A stretch of DNA of 39,268 nt from Anaerolineae bacterium (GTDB lineage: Bacteria > Pseudomonadota > Alphaproteobacteria > DSM-16000 > Inquilinaceae), in the NCBI GenBank assembly GCA_028285185.1, contig JANQQD010000254.1, forward strand, positions 1 through 39,268, written 5' to 3'. Of the stretch, positions 15,324 to 25,819 are shown in pieces. Both the position numbers and the translations under genes were made by a program. Each line of letters starts with the position of its first letter. The first letter of the stretch is position 1. The notes beneath the pieces were generated by a model. It worked only from the letters and a program-made list of their open reading frames with translations. It was not told where the DNA came from and did not search any database.

Positions 15324-16532
15324 ATGACGACCGGCCCAGCTGTCGCTTCCATCGATCATGGCGAGATGTCCGGTCCCGTCATCCTGCAGGTGCTGCCGTC
15401 ACTGGTGACAGGCGGGGCGGAACGTGGCTGCGTGGACGTTGCCCTGGCCGTGGCCGAAGCGGGCGGCACGGCTCTGGTGGCGTCGTCCGGTGGTGCCATG
15501 GTCCGCGAGCTGATTCGGGCTGAGGTGGAGCACATCACCCTGCCGCTGGCCACCAAGCGGCCCTGGGCCATCCGCCGCAACGCCCGCCATCTTGCCGAAA
15601 TCGTCCATGCGCGCGGCGTCGACATCGTGCACGCACGCAGCCGCGCCCCGGCATGGAGCGCTTTCCTTGCCTGCCGCGATACTGGAACGCCTTTTGTCAC
15701 CACTTTCCACGCGCCGTACGGCATCACGTCGCCTCTCAAGCGCTGGTACAATTCTGTAATGGCGCGCGGCGACCGCATGATCGCCATTTCCGACCATGTC
15801 CGCGGCTACATTGCGGACAACTACAGTGTCGACAACAGTAAGATCCGTGTCATTCCGCGTGGCATTGATTTCGATCGGTTCGCGCCGGATATGGTCAGCG
15901 CGGAGCGGGTGGTTCAGCTCTCGCGACGCTGGAGCCTGCCCGACGGCGTGCCCGTGGTGCTGATGCCGGCGCGGCTGACGCGCTGGAAGGGGCAGCTGGT
16001 CCTGCTTGAGGCGCTGGCGCGGCTCGGGCGGCAGGACATCCGCTGTGTGCTGGTCGGATCGGCCCAGGGGCGGACGGCCTATCGGCGGGAACTGGAGCGC
16101 CGGGCGGTCGATCTCGGCCTGGGCAGCGTGGTGCGCATCGACGAAGAGTGCAGCGACATGCCGGCGGCCTATATGCTGTCAGACGTCGTCGTGCATGCTT
16201 CCACCGACCCGGAGGGGTTCGGGCGTGTCATCGTCGAGGCGCAGGCCATGGGAAGGCCGGTGATCGCCAGCGATCTGGGCGCCCCGTCGGAGAACGTGCA
16301 GCATGGCGTCACCGGCTGGCTGACGGCGCCGGGCGATCCGGCCACGCTGACCCAAGCCCTCGCCAACGCCCTGTCTCTGGAGCCCGACGAACGATCGGCG
16401 ATGGCTGACAGGGCGATCGCCTTCGTGCGGGCGCATTTTGACCGGCGGCAGATGACCGATGCGACCATCGATGTCTATGACGAGCTGCTTGCCGATCGGG
16501 CGGAGGCGGCGCAGCGCTTGACGACTCCCTGA
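15324..16532 (+). CDS. GT4-family glycosyltransferase
   Basis: About 402 residues. The fold is GT-B: the N-terminal domain starts ILQVLPSLVTGGAERGCVDV (the GG loop of GT4 enzymes), then HARSRAPAWSAF and TTFHAPYG. The C-terminal nucleotide-sugar domain has LMPARLTRWKGQ, ADVVVHAS-like SDVVVHASTDPEGFG and the EX7E motif (EGFGRVIVE) with GRPVIASDLGAPSENV. It probably transfers a sugar to a lipopolysaccharide or capsule precursor on the cytoplasmic face of the membrane. The ATG at 15324 is given; ATG at 15366, which begins just before the first beta strand, is equally plausible and leaves more room for a divergent promoter. It is followed after 70 bp by a GT9 enzyme, suggesting a two-gene glycan operon. 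Confidence 0.9.
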   Translation: MTTGPAVASIDHGEMSGPVILQVLPSLVTGGAERGCVDVALAVAEAGGTALVASSGGAMVRELIRAEVEHITLPLATKRPWAIRRNARHLAEIVHARGVDIVHARSRAPAWSAFLACRDTGTPFVTTFHAPYGITSPLKRWYNSVMARGDRMIAISDHVRGYIADNYSVDNSKIRVIPRGIDFDRFAPDMVSAERVVQLSRRWSLPDGVPVVLMPARLTRWKGQLVLLEALARLGRQDIRCVLVGSAQGRTAYRRELERRAVDLGLGSVVRIDEECSDMPAAYMLSDVVVHASTDPEGFGRVIVEAQAMGRPVIASDLGAPSENVQHGVTGWLTAPGDPATLTQALANALSLEPDERSAMADRAIAFVRAHFDRRQMTDATIDVYDELLADRAEAAQRLTTP

Positions 16533-16602
16533 GCCGCTGGCTAAGCACGCGGCCGCAGGTTCGCTGACCATCCCATCCGAAACGCCGGAGCAACCAGGGC
16601 CG

Positions 16603-17568
16603 ATGGTGGCCGAGATCGTGCCGGACCCAGCCGCGGTGGAAGCCGCCGACGAGTGCATTCTGGTCATCAAGCTCGGCGCGTTGGGCGATGTGATCGTGTC
16701 TTTCGGTCCGCTGGCGGCGATCCGCCGCCATCACCCGCACGCGGCGATCACCGTTCTGACGACGCCGCCCTTCGGCGATCTCTACCGCCGAAGCGGCCAC
16801 GTGGCCGAAGTGTGGACGGATGGGCGGCTGCGCTTATGGCGCGTCGGGGCCGTGCTGGACCTGCGCGCGCGGCTGCGTTCCGCCCGGTTCAGCCGTGTCT
16901 ACGACCTGCAGACCAACGACCGTACGGCCCTCTACTACCGGCTGATGGGCCCGGGGCGCCGGCCGGAATGGTCGGGCACGGCCCGTGGCTGTTCGCACCC
17001 CCACACCAATCCGCGGCGGCGCGGGATGCATGCGCTCGACCGCATGGCCGAACAGCTGGCCATAGCCGGCGTTCATGGCGTGACCCGGCCTGATCTCGAT
17101 TGGATGGACGCCACGCTCGACGACCTGGCGCTGCCGGAGCGGTTCGTCCTTCTGGTGACGGGCAGTTCGCCGGGCCGCCCGGAGAAGCGCTGGCCGCACA
17201 GCCGGTTCGCCAGGCTTGCCAACCGGTTGGCGGACCGCGGCCTGGCATCGGTTCTGGTGGGAACCCGTGCGGAGGCCGATGCCAATCGAGAGATCGCGGC
17301 GGCCAGTGCCTCGGTCGTCGATCTGACGGGGCGGACGTCGCTCGATCAACTGGCGGCGCTCGCTCGGCGGGCAGAGGGGGCCGTCGGCAACGACACCGGG
17401 CCGATGCATCTTGCCGCACTGGTTGGCTGTCCCTCGCTGGTCCTGTTTTCCGCGTCTTCCGACCCTGCGCGCCACGCGCCGGTCGGTCACGATGTCGGGC
17501 TGATCCAGCAGGCTCAGCTCTCCGACCTGTCGGTCGACCGTGTCTTCTCGGCGTTGAGGTTGCGGTAG
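16603..17568 (+). CDS. GT9-family (heptosyltransferase-like) glycosyltransferase
   Basis: A 321-residue protein of the ADP-heptose:LPS heptosyltransferase superfamily. The N-terminal signature is ILVIKLGALGDVIVSFGPLA. The C-terminal signature is GAVGNDTGPMHLAALVGCPS with the D-x-G-x-x-H diagnostic of GT9, and GSSPGRPEKRWPHSRFA supplies the nucleotide-binding region. Members add heptose or related sugars to the LPS core or other glycans in the cytoplasm. It lies 70 bp after the GT4 gene on the same strand. The donor and acceptor sugars cannot be told from sequence. Confidence 0.9.
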   Translation: MVAEIVPDPAAVEAADECILVIKLGALGDVIVSFGPLAAIRRHHPHAAITVLTTPPFGDLYRRSGHVAEVWTDGRLRLWRVGAVLDLRARLRSARFSRVYDLQTNDRTALYYRLMGPGRRPEWSGTARGCSHPHTNPRRRGMHALDRMAEQLAIAGVHGVTRPDLDWMDATLDDLALPERFVLLVTGSSPGRPEKRWPHSRFARLANRLADRGLASVLVGTRAEADANREIAAASASVVDLTGRTSLDQLAALARRAEGAVGNDTGPMHLAALVGCPSLVLFSASSDPARHAPVGHDVGLIQQAQLSDLSVDRVFSALRLR

Positions 17569-17633
17569 TCGTGGGACTTGGCGGCCGCATTTTGCCGGGG
17601 ACGCCGCGGCCCCATCTATGAGACGATGTTCCC

Positions 17634-18266
17634 ATGTTCAGACACGCAAATATCTGGCGCGCGATCGACCGACTGGCACGGTCGCAGGGCCTGTCGCCGT
17701 CGGGACTGGCCCGCCGGGCCGGGCTTGACCCGACGACCTTCAACCCGTCGAAGCGGCAAACGGCGGAAGGCCGCACGCGATGGCCGTCCACCGAGAGCCT
17801 TGCGAAGATCCTGGACGCCACATCGACGCCGATCGAACAGTTCATCACGTTGCTGGACGACGCACCGCGAAGGCTCGGGCCCCAGCGCCTGCCGGTCATC
17901 GGCTATGCTCAGGCAGGCTCGGAAGGCTACTTTGACGACGCCGGGTTTCCGGCCGGGGGCGGGTGGGACGAGGTGGAGTTTCCCGATCTCTCCGATCCCC
18001 ACGCCTATGCCTTGGAGATCAGCGGCGACAGCATGCATCCGGTGTTCCGCGACGGCGACCGCATCATCGTATCGCCGGCAGCCGATGTCCGGCGCGGCGA
18101 CCGGGTTGTGGTCAAGACGCGCGGCGGTGAGGTCATGGCGAAGGAACTGGCGCGCATGACCGCCAACCTCGTCGATCTGAAGTCCCTCAATCCCGCCTTC
18201 GAGGACCGTTCCCTGCGTCGCGCCGACATCGACTGGATCGCGCGTATCATCTGGGCCAGCCAGTAG
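17634..18266 (+). CDS. LexA/CI-like S24 transcriptional repressor
   Basis: A 210-residue regulator. Residues 7-60 form an N-terminal helix-turn-helix (AIDRLARSQGLSPSGLARRA, then PTTFNPSKR). The C-terminal S24 peptidase fold (about 85-205) has the catalytic dyad Ser133 in SGDSMHPVF and Lys170 in VMAKEL. They are 37 residues apart, the same spacing as in LexA. An Ala94-Gly95 pair in YAQAGSEG is in the place of the LexA/CI self-cleavage site. It is therefore a candidate RecA-responsive, self-cleaving repressor. No SOS genes or prophage genes lie beside it, and it is not LexA itself (different HTH). It sits 65 bp after the GT9 gene. Its operator is not evident. Confidence 0.88.
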   Translation: MFRHANIWRAIDRLARSQGLSPSGLARRAGLDPTTFNPSKRQTAEGRTRWPSTESLAKILDATSTPIEQFITLLDDAPRRLGPQRLPVIGYAQAGSEGYFDDAGFPAGGGWDEVEFPDLSDPHAYALEISGDSMHPVFRDGDRIIVSPAADVRRGDRVVVKTRGGEVMAKELARMTANLVDLKSLNPAFEDRSLRRADIDWIARIIWASQ

Positions 18267-18418
18267 CGCGATCGGGAATCCTCACCCGCGTTTCGTCCGG
18301 CGCAACGGACGATCTGCGACGATCGGTGTGGCACCGCTTTTACTGGCGCTCCGCGGCGACCAGGGTCTATGCTTCCATTTTGACAAGCGTCTTCGTTTCC
18401 GCGCCGATGGAGGAGCCC

Positions 18419-19264
18419 ATGGCGAAGGGCAAGGCATGGACATATCATTGCGGACAGTGGATTGAGGGGAATCCGCGACTGGTCGGCCCACTGACCCACG
18501 CGTTGTGGTTGTCGTCGATCGTCTTTGACGGCGCCAGGGCGTTCGAGGGTGTGACGCCGGATCTCGACCAGCACTGCGCCCGCGTCATCGACTCGGCCCG
18601 CAATCTGGGCCTCGCCCCGCCGCTGACGGCCGGCGAGGTGTTCGAGATCGCGCTGGACGGCGTGCACCGCTTCCGCCGCGGAACCGAGCTCTATATCCGC
18701 CCCATGTTCTTTGCCGAGGACGGCTGGGTCGATCCCGATCCGGAAAGCACGCAATTCGTAGCAACTGTCTACGAGGTGCCGATGCCGCCGGCAACCGGGT
18801 CGACGGCCTGCCTGTCGACGCGCCGCCGGCCGAGCCCGGAGGTGGCGCCGACATCGGCGAAGGCGTCCTGCCTCTACCCACAGTCCGGCCTGGCATTGCA
18901 GGAGGCCAAGCGTCGCGGCTTCGAGAACGCCGTCATGCTGGACCAGATCGGCAACGTGGCTGAGTTCGCCACGGCCAACATCTTCGTCGCCAAGGACGGT
19001 GCCGTGGCTACACCGGCGCCCAACGGCACGTTCCTCGACGGCATCACGCGGCGGCGGGTGATTAAGCTGCTGCGCGAAGACGGCGTGGAGGTGCAGGAAA
19101 GGGCGGTGACACCGGCGGAGGTGCTGGAGGCGGACGAGGTGTTCTCCACCGGCAACTACGGCAAGGTCATGTCGTTCTCACGCATCGAGGACCGCGACCT
19201 CCAGCCGGGGCCGTTCTTCAACAAGGCGCGCAAGCTCTATTGGGACTATGCCCACGCCGCCTGA
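18419..19264 (+). CDS. Branched-chain-type class IV aminotransferase
   Basis: A 281-residue PLP enzyme of fold type IV. The ATG at 18419 is chosen because GGAGG at 18409-18413 lies 5 nt upstream; ATG at 18407 falls on top of that site. Class IV features are visible: FDGARAFEG near the N-terminus, ELYIRPMFF, the PLP-lysine Lys148 in TSAKASCLYP, QEAKRRGFENAVMLD, NVAEFATANIF and LDGITRRRVI. It should transfer the amino group between glutamate and a branched-chain 2-oxo acid. The segment after the Lys (SCLYPQSG) differs from the GGNYLSS or SGNYLN of IlvE, so another 2-oxo acid substrate is possible. Its end overlaps the FkbM gene by 17 bp. Confidence 0.85.
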   Translation: MAKGKAWTYHCGQWIEGNPRLVGPLTHALWLSSIVFDGARAFEGVTPDLDQHCARVIDSARNLGLAPPLTAGEVFEIALDGVHRFRRGTELYIRPMFFAEDGWVDPDPESTQFVATVYEVPMPPATGSTACLSTRRRPSPEVAPTSAKASCLYPQSGLALQEAKRRGFENAVMLDQIGNVAEFATANIFVAKDGAVATPAPNGTFLDGITRRRVIKLLREDGVEVQERAVTPAEVLEADEVFSTGNYGKVMSFSRIEDRDLQPGPFFNKARKLYWDYAHAA

Positions 19265-19964
19265 GCCGGCTGCGCGAGCGGCCGGTCCGGTGACGCCGGA
19301 TCGGCCCGTCAGCGAGGGGACACAGCGGCTCGCCCGCGTCATCGAGCATCTCGGCATCACAGCGGTGCTTGATGTCGGCGCCAACACCGGGCAGTACGCC
19401 CAACGTCTCAGGCGGGCGGGTTATGCCGGCCGAATCGTCTCTTTCGAACCGGTCTCGGCCGCGCATCTTGAGCTGATGAACGCGGCGGTGGACGACTGTG
19501 CTTGGGAGGTGGCCCCCCGTATCGCGCTCGGCGACAGCGACACACCGCTGTCCATCAACGTCTCTGCCGAAAGCGACATGAGCTCGCCGCTGGACTTTAC
19601 GGCGGAGATGGCCACGCTCTTGGACAGCTCCGCCTTCATCGCCAGCGAAAGCGTCTCCCAGGCCCGGCTGGACGCGGTCTTCGCCAAGCATGTGAAGCCC
19701 GACGAGCGCGTCTTTCTGAAGGTCGACACCCAGGGCTACGATGATCGTGTTCTGGCCGGTGGCCGCGGCGTCATGAGCCGCCTTGCGGCCATTCAGGTGG
19801 AACTCTCCATCATCCCGGTCTATCGCGGTCAACTTGACTATCGCGCGATGATCGAGCGCCTGGATGGCTGGGGGTTCCAGCCGGTGCTGTTCCTCCCGGG
19901 CTATTTCAACAAGCGCACCGCCCGGATGCTGGAGATGGACGGCGTCTTCGTGCGCGAGGATTGA
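19248..19964 (+). CDS. FkbM-family SAM-dependent methyltransferase
   Basis: A 238-residue protein. The SAM-binding motif I is VLDVGANTGQYA (about residues 40-51), followed by IVSFEPVSAAH (acidic motif II). ERVFLKVDTQGYDDRVLAGG and IQVELSIIPVY are characteristic of the FkbM family, which O-methylates sugars and small molecules. The first 20 residues are Pro/Ala-rich. The start overlaps the aminotransferase stop by 17 bp, so the two are probably co-translated. With GT4 and GT9 upstream, methylation of a surface glycan is a reasonable guess. It is convergent with lysS, 14 bp apart. Confidence 0.87.
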   Translation: MPTPPEPAARAAGPVTPDRPVSEGTQRLARVIEHLGITAVLDVGANTGQYAQRLRRAGYAGRIVSFEPVSAAHLELMNAAVDDCAWEVAPRIALGDSDTPLSINVSAESDMSSPLDFTAEMATLLDSSAFIASESVSQARLDAVFAKHVKPDERVFLKVDTQGYDDRVLAGGRGVMSRLAAIQVELSIIPVYRGQLDYRAMIERLDGWGFQPVLFLPGYFNKRTARMLEMDGVFVRED

Positions 19965-19978
19965 CGCCGCCCACGGTG

Positions 19979-21496
19979 TCACCGTTTGGGACGCAAGGTC
20001 GGAAAGGCGATCACCTCGCGGATCGTAGGGCTGTCGGTCAGCAGCATGGTCACGCGGTCGATGCCGATGCCCAGGCCGCCGGTCGGCGGCATGCCGAATT
20101 CCAGGGCGGTCACGAAATCGCGGTCCATGGGTGGCGCCTCTTCGTCGCCGGCCGCCCGCGCCGTCACCTGTGCTTCGAACCGCTCGTACTGGTCCTGAGG
20201 GTCGTTCAGCTCAGAAAACCCGTTGGCGACCTCCCAGCCGTTGACGAAGGTCTCGAACCGTTCCGTCAGCCGCGGGTCGGTGCGATGAGCCTTGGCCAGG
20301 GGCGAGATGTCGCGCGGGAAGTCGATCACATGGGTCGGCTGGACCAGGCTGGCCTCCACCGTGTGCTCGAAGGCCAGTTCCAGCGCCGACCCCCAGGTCT
20401 CCTTGCCGGTGACCTCCGCCCCCAGGCTGCGGGCGGACGCGCGCGCGGCCTCTGCACCGTCTATCATCAGAAAGTCGACACCCGTCGCCTCTTGCACAAG
20501 GCCGGCCATGGACTTGCGGGGATAGGGGCCGGCAAAGTCGATGGTCTTGCCGTCATAGGTGACCTGTGTGCCGCCATGGATCTCCGTGGCAGCGCGCGCC
20601 AGCAGGGCCTCGGTCAGGTCCATGATGTCGCTGTAGTCGGCGTAGGCCCGATAGCACTCCATCATCGTGAATTCCGGGTTGTGGCGCGGCGACAGCCCCT
20701 CGTTCCGGAAGCAGCGGCCGATCTCATAGACGCCATCGGCCAGTCCGCCGACGATCAGCCGCTTCAGATAGAGCTCAAGCGCGATGCGCAGATAGAGGTC
20801 CAGGTCCAGCGCATTGTGATGGGTTTCGAACGGCTTCGCTGCTGCGCCGCCATAGATGGCATGCAGCATCGGCGTTTCGACCTCGAGAAACCCGCGCTCC
20901 CCCAACTCCGCGCGGAAAGCGGACAAGACACCGGCGCGCCGCCGTAGCGTCACCCGGCTTTCCTCGTTCATGATCAGGTCGACATAGCGCTGGCGATAGC
21001 GTGCCTCAACATCCACCAGCCCGTGGTACTTCTCCGGCAGCGTCTCCAGCGTCTTGCAGAGAGGCGTCAGTCTGGACGCGCTGACCGACAGCTCGCCCCG
21101 CTTGGTGCGGCGCACGATCCCCTCGACGCCCAGGATGTCGCCGAGATCCAAGCAGCGCAGGATTTCCAACTGCGCTTCATCCAGGTTGTCGCGATGGCTG
21201 AACACCTGGATCTTGCCGCCGACATCGTGCAGGTCGATGAACATGCCGTTGTTGCGCATGGCCCGGATGCGCCCGGCAACGCGCACGACGTCCGCTGTCT
21301 CGGTGTCGGCGGGCAGTTCGGCATACCGCTCCTGCAGCTCGGCCGCCATGTCGGTACGGTCGAAACCGTAGGGATAGGGATCGATGCCGGCCGCGCGCAA
21401 GGCGCGCAGCTTTTCCAGCCGCGAAGCCCGAAAGGGCGAGTCGGCGTGATGCGGCGGAAGGTGAACCTCGGGCAGGTCTTCAGAACTGGAGGACAT
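19979..21496 (-). CDS. lysS: Lysyl-tRNA synthetase, class II
   Basis: A 505-residue cytoplasmic enzyme that charges tRNA-Lys. The ATG at 21496 ([11 protein letters not shown]) is chosen; the frame stays open 44 codons further upstream, but that stretch has no family similarity. The N-terminal OB fold for the anticodon is seen in [21 protein letters not shown]. The class II motifs are complete: motif 1 around [18 protein letters not shown], motif 2 in [20 protein letters not shown], and motif 3 in [14 protein letters not shown]. Length is normal for the bacterial class II enzyme. Two inserted-looking tracts ([20 protein letters not shown] and the Arg/Ala-rich [12 protein letters not shown]) are common in alphaproteobacterial LysS. 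It is divergent from the helicase gene. Confidence 0.96.
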   Translation of the reverse strand: MSSSSEDLPEVHLPPHHADSPFRASRLEKLRALRAAGIDPYPYGFDRTDMAAELQERYAELPADTETADVVRVAGRIRAMRNNGMFIDLHDVGGKIQVFSHRDNLDEAQLEILRCLDLGDILGVEGIVRRTKRGELSVSASRLTPLCKTLETLPEKYHGLVDVEARYRQRYVDLIMNEESRVTLRRRAGVLSAFRAELGERGFLEVETPMLHAIYGGAAAKPFETHHNALDLDLYLRIALELYLKRLIVGGLADGVYEIGRCFRNEGLSPRHNPEFTMMECYRAYADYSDIMDLTEALLARAATEIHGGTQVTYDGKTIDFAGPYPRKSMAGLVQEATGVDFLMIDGAEAARASARSLGAEVTGKETWGSALELAFEHTVEASLVQPTHVIDFPRDISPLAKAHRTDPRLTERFETFVNGWEVANGFSELNDPQDQYERFEAQVTARAAGDEEAPPMDRDFVTALEFGMPPTGGLGIGIDRVTMLLTDSPTIREVIAFPTLRPKR

Positions 21497-21626
21497 GGGG
21501 GCTTCGAACGGTTGCGGGGCAAAAGGCCGCGCACTATAGGGCCCGAATACGGCTTTTTGAACCGGCCCGACCGGGCTTTTGCATTGCGGTGGCCCGCCGA
21601 TGGCCCCTCGGGTGTAGGCTGCGGCC

Positions 21627-24377
21627 ATGGACGACCATCCCCATCCCCGGATCCTCCTGCCGCGCGCCGACTCTCTGGTTCTCGGAACCAGGGGCGGGGT
21701 GCTGCTGACCGCCGACGGCGAGTTGACGACCCTGGACAGCGACCAACTGGCCGACCGCCTACAGGGGCCGCCTGCCTATGTCTGCCACGCTCGTGCCATG
21801 GCCCGCCGCGCTGGCCGGGCCTCTGTGCCGGCGCTGGATCTTTTGGAGCTGTTCGCCTTCGTCCACCCCGCACGTTTCTGCTTGCCGACGCCGCGCGGCT
21901 TGGCGGAGGCGCTGGATCTGCCGGAGCCGAATTCGCTGGAGGATGCGGCGGCACTGTTGCCGCGCGCGGCCGACCGGCTGTTGCGGCATCTGGCCGCCCC
22001 CGCCCGCAATGAAGCGTCAGATCCGTCCGGAATCGCCTGGGTCATGGGGCAGGGTGGCTGGCCCTGGGCGCCGTCCGTGCTGGCAGCACTGGGGGAACCG
22101 CACGGCGTTGACGAGCGTCGGGCGCGCCGCGCCCTGCAGGTCTGGCACAAGCTGCCGGAATGGGGGCAGGAAGCCCCACCGCCACCGCCCGGCCAGCAAC
22201 CGGTAGAACCGGCGGAAGCCCGCCATCGGCTGGCGGCCCTGCTCGGTGCTGCGGCGGAGGACCGGCCGCAGCAGGCGGACTATGCCGACGCGGTGTGCCG
22301 GGCATTTGTGCCTGCTGCTTCGCCCGACGGGCCGGAGATGGTGATCGCCGAGGCCGGAACCGGCGTCGGCAAGACCCTGGGCTATCTGGCGCCGGCCAGC
22401 GTATGGGCCGAGAAGAACGGCGCGCCGGTGTGGATCAGCACCTACACCCGCAACCTTCAGCACCAGGTCGATCAGGAATGCGACCGTCTGTTTCCGGACG
22501 CGAAGGACAAGGCGCGGCGCGTCGTCCTGCGCAAGGGGCGCGAGAACTACCTGTGCCTGCTGAACCTGGAAGAGGCGGTGCAGGGCGGCTCGCTCATGCC
22601 GCAGTCCTGGGTGGCGACCGGGCTGATGGCGCGCTGGACCGCAGCGACACGCGCCGGCGATTTCTCCGGCGGCGACTTCCCCGGCTGGCTGGCGGACCTT
22701 GTCGGGCGCAACCATAGCACCGGTCTGGCCGACCGCCGCGGCGAGTGCATCTATTCCGCCTGCCCGCACTACAGCCGCTGCTTCATCGAGCGCAGTGTGC
22801 GCCGCGCCCGCAAGGCCCGCATCGTCGTGGCCAACCATGCCCTGGTGATGGTGCAGGCGGCGCTGGGCGGGATGGACGATACGGCCCTGCCCACGCGCTA
22901 TGTCTTCGACGAAGGCCATCATCTGTTCGATGCCGCCGACAGCGCCTTTGCCGCCCATCTCAGCGGTTGGGAGACGGCGGAGATGCGGCGCTGGCTCGTC
23001 GGCGCAGAGCAGGGCCGCGCCAGCCGGGCCCGCGGGCTGCGGCGCCGTCTGGAGGACCTGCTGGGCGACGATGCCGATGCCCACGCGGCGCTGGACGATG
23101 CCATGGCGGCGGCCCGCAGTTTGCCCGGCGACGGCTGGATCGGCCGCCTGCGTGACGACAGACCATCCGGTGCGACGGAGGTCTTCCTGGCCCTGGTGCG
23201 CCGGCAGGTCTATGCCCGCGCCGCCGGGCGTGATGGCCCGTACGGCCTGGAAGTTGAACCGCAGCCGCCGATCGACGGCCTGGTCGGCGCAGCATCAACG
23301 CTCGACGCGGCGCTCGCCCGGCTGGAAGCACCGCTCAACACCTTGACGGCCTCCCTCCGCCAACGGCTGTCGGACGAAGCCGACAGCCTGGACAGCAACA
23401 CACGCCAGCGCATGGAGGCGCTGATGCGTGGTCTCGACCGCCGGTCCCGGCGGGAGATCGCGGCCTGGCGATCCATACTGCAGGGTATCGGTGCCCCGAC
23501 ACCTGACGGCATGGTCGACTGGCTCGCCATCGAGCGGCTGGACGGCCGTGATGCCGATGTGGGCTACTACCGGCACTGGGTCGACCCTACCGTGCCCTTC
23601 GCCAATGCGGTCGCCCTGCAGGCCCAGGGTCTGACGGTGACGTCGGCGACGCTGACCGACCGCACCGGTGACGCGCTCACCGACTGGCAGGTGGCCGAGG
23701 CTCGAACCGGTGCCGTACACCTGCCCCGGCCGGCCTACCGCGTCCAGGTACCCTCGCCATTCGACTATCCCGCCCAGACGCGCGTGTTCGTTGTCCGCGA
23801 TGTCCGCAAGGACGATCTGGACCAGGTGGCGGCCGCCTATCGCACGCTATTCCTGGCGGCCAGCGGCGGTGCGCTTGGCGTCTTCACGGCCATCAGTCGG
23901 CTCCGCGCCGTCCACGGGCGACTGGCCGAACCGCTGGAAGCGGCGGGCCTTCACTTGCTGGCCCAGCATGTCGATGGCATGGACGTGGCCAGCCTGGTCG
24001 ACATCTTCCGGGGCGAGGAATCCGCGTGCCTTCTCGGCACCGATGCCGTTCGCGACGGCGTCGACGTGCCGGGCCGGTCACTCAGGCTGATCGTGTTCGA
24101 TCGCGTGCCCTGGCCCCGACCGACCATTCTGCACCGCGCCAGGCGGGATGCTTTCGGTGGCCGCGCCTATGACGACCGCCTGACCAGGCTGAAGCTGAAG
24201 CAGGCCTATGGCCGCCTGATCCGCCGGGCGGACGACACCGGCGTGTTCGTGCTGTTGGACCCGATGATGCCATCGCGCCTCGCCACGGCCTTCCCGGATG
24301 GTGTCGCTGTCGACCGTGTCGGCTTGGCCGACGCCGTCGCCGCGACCCGCGAGTTCCTCGCCCAGCCAGCCGCCTGA
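21627..24377 (+). CDS. DinG/XPD-like Fe-S superfamily 2 DNA helicase
   Basis: A 916-residue ATP-dependent helicase. Walker A is EAGTGVGKT (residues 242-250). Motif Ia is [11 protein letters not shown]. The Fe-S cluster Cys are Cys310 (NYLCLL), Cys374, Cys379 and Cys385 ([14 protein letters not shown]), spaced as in XPD/DinG. Walker B is FDEGHH (DEGH at 428-431). Motifs V and VI are [18 protein letters not shown] and [12 protein letters not shown]. The first 220 residues are an extra N-terminal domain ([20 protein letters not shown] onward) not found in E. coli DinG but widespread in alphaproteobacterial homologues, where its role is unknown. The likely function is 5'-3' unwinding in DNA repair or replication restart. 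It starts 130 bp from the divergent lysS and ends 17 bp from the convergent glgC. Confidence 0.93.
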   Translation: MDDHPHPRILLPRADSLVLGTRGGVLLTADGELTTLDSDQLADRLQGPPAYVCHARAMARRAGRASVPALDLLELFAFVHPARFCLPTPRGLAEALDLPEPNSLEDAAALLPRAADRLLRHLAAPARNEASDPSGIAWVMGQGGWPWAPSVLAALGEPHGVDERRARRALQVWHKLPEWGQEAPPPPPGQQPVEPAEARHRLAALLGAAAEDRPQQADYADAVCRAFVPAASPDGPEMVIAEAGTGVGKTLGYLAPASVWAEKNGAPVWISTYTRNLQHQVDQECDRLFPDAKDKARRVVLRKGRENYLCLLNLEEAVQGGSLMPQSWVATGLMARWTAATRAGDFSGGDFPGWLADLVGRNHSTGLADRRGECIYSACPHYSRCFIERSVRRARKARIVVANHALVMVQAALGGMDDTALPTRYVFDEGHHLFDAADSAFAAHLSGWETAEMRRWLVGAEQGRASRARGLRRRLEDLLGDDADAHAALDDAMAAARSLPGDGWIGRLRDDRPSGATEVFLALVRRQVYARAAGRDGPYGLEVEPQPPIDGLVGAASTLDAALARLEAPLNTLTASLRQRLSDEADSLDSNTRQRMEALMRGLDRRSRREIAAWRSILQGIGAPTPDGMVDWLAIERLDGRDADVGYYRHWVDPTVPFANAVALQAQGLTVTSATLTDRTGDALTDWQVAEARTGAVHLPRPAYRVQVPSPFDYPAQTRVFVVRDVRKDDLDQVAAAYRTLFLAASGGALGVFTAISRLRAVHGRLAEPLEAAGLHLLAQHVDGMDVASLVDIFRGEESACLLGTDAVRDGVDVPGRSLRLIVFDRVPWPRPTILHRARRDAFGGRAYDDRLTRLKLKQAYGRLIRRADDTGVFVLLDPMMPSRLATAFPDGVAVDRVGLADAVAATREFLAQPAA

Positions 24378-24393
24378 GGCGACGGAACCGCCG

Positions 24394-25659
24394 CTAGTCG
24401 AGCCGGGCCAACATGTCCGGTGTGATCAGCACGATGCCGTTTTCAGTGCGGTAGAAGCGCTCGGCATCCAGCTCCGGGTCTTCGCCCACCACAAGGCCCT
24501 CCGGGATGCGGCAGCGCTTGTCGACGACGACATTCGTCAGGCGGGCATGGCGGCCGATATCGCATTCCGGCAGCACCACGGCATTCTGCAGCTCGCTGTA
24601 GGAATTGACGCGCACCTGCGAGAACAGCAGCGACTGCCGCACCTGACCGCCGGAGATGATGCAGCCGCCGGACACCAGGCTGTCCAGCGCCTGGCCTCGG
24701 CGCTCCTCGTCATCGAACACGAACTTGGCCGAGGGCAGCTGCAGCTGGTGGGTATAGATCGGCCATTGCTGGTCGTAGAGGTCCAGCTCCGGCGTCACCG
24801 TCGTGAGGTCGATGTTCGCCGCCCAATAGGCATCGACGGTCCCGACATCGCGCCAATAGGGCTCCGTCTGGCCCTCGTTGTAGATGGCGCTCTTACGCAG
24901 ACTGTGGGCCAGCACCTCGCGGTTGGACCGCACCATGCTTGGAATGATGTCCTTGCCGAAATCATGCGCCGAGTTGGGGTTGTTGGCGTCTTCCGACAGC
25001 AGCTCGTACAAGAGCTGGGCGTTGAACACGTAGATCCCCATGCTGGCCAGCGCCAGATCGGGGTCATCCGGCGTGCCCGGCGGGTCGGCCGGTTTCTCCA
25101 GAAAGCCGGTGACGCGGTTCCGCTCGTCGATCGCGATCACGCCGAATGCCGTGGCATCCATGCGCGGCACCTCGATGCAGCCCACGGTGGCGTCCGCCCC
25201 GCTTTCCACGTGATCGCGGACCATGGCCGCATAGTCCATCTTGTAGACATGGTCGCCAGCCAGGACGACGACGTATTCCGGCGCTTGGTCCTGCAGGATG
25301 TCCAAGTTCTGCCAGATCGCGTCGGCGGTGCCGCGGTACCACATGGTCTCGTCGATGCGCTGCTGTGCTGGGATGGCTTCCACGAACTCGCGCATTTCCG
25401 CACGCATATAGCCCCAGCCGGCCTGAAGATGCCGCAGCAGGCTGTGTGCCTTGTACTGGGTCAGAACGTAGATCCGGCGGATACCGGAATTCACGCAGTT
25501 GGAGAGTGTGAAATCCACGATGCGGAACTTGCCGCCGAACGGGACGGCGGGCTTGGCCCGCCGATCGGTCAACTTCATCAGCCGGCTGCCGCGGCCGCCG
25601 GCCAGCACGATCGCAACGGTCTGTTTCGGCAAAAGCCAGTACCGGGCCTCTTCGCTCAT
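24394..25659 (-). CDS. glgC: Glucose-1-phosphate adenylyltransferase
   Basis: A 421-residue enzyme that makes ADP-glucose from ATP and glucose-1-phosphate for glycogen synthesis. The start ATG ([10 protein letters not shown]) is at 25659; a GTG four codons upstream at 25671 abuts AAGGAG and is a poor start. Signatures: [16 protein letters not shown] (nucleotide loop), [42 protein letters not shown] (catalytic Asp), [11 protein letters not shown] (substrate Lys) and a C-terminal beta-helix with [14 protein letters not shown]. Length is normal. No glgA, glgB or glgX is in view, so the rest of the pathway lies elsewhere. It is allosterically regulated in its family. Confidence 0.96.
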   Translation of the reverse strand: MSEEARYWLLPKQTVAIVLAGGRGSRLMKLTDRRAKPAVPFGGKFRIVDFTLSNCVNSGIRRIYVLTQYKAHSLLRHLQAGWGYMRAEMREFVEAIPAQQRIDETMWYRGTADAIWQNLDILQDQAPEYVVVLAGDHVYKMDYAAMVRDHVESGADATVGCIEVPRMDATAFGVIAIDERNRVTGFLEKPADPPGTPDDPDLALASMGIYVFNAQLLYELLSEDANNPNSAHDFGKDIIPSMVRSNREVLAHSLRKSAIYNEGQTEPYWRDVGTVDAYWAANIDLTTVTPELDLYDQQWPIYTHQLQLPSAKFVFDDEERRGQALDSLVSGGCIISGGQVRQSLLFSQVRVNSYSELQNAVVLPECDIGRHARLTNVVVDKRCRIPEGLVVGEDPELDAERFYRTENGIVLITPDMLARLD

Positions 25660-25819
25660 CGCCCGAACCACTCCTTAAATCGCATCGGTTATCGTTTGTC
25701 GGCTATCCGGTCCGAGTCCGCTCGCGCTGATAATCGCCTAAGCCCGGCTCGTCCCTTCATGGCGGCTTAACATAATACCGATATTCGGCCGACACGACCG
25801 AAAGGTTATGGACTTTTGA

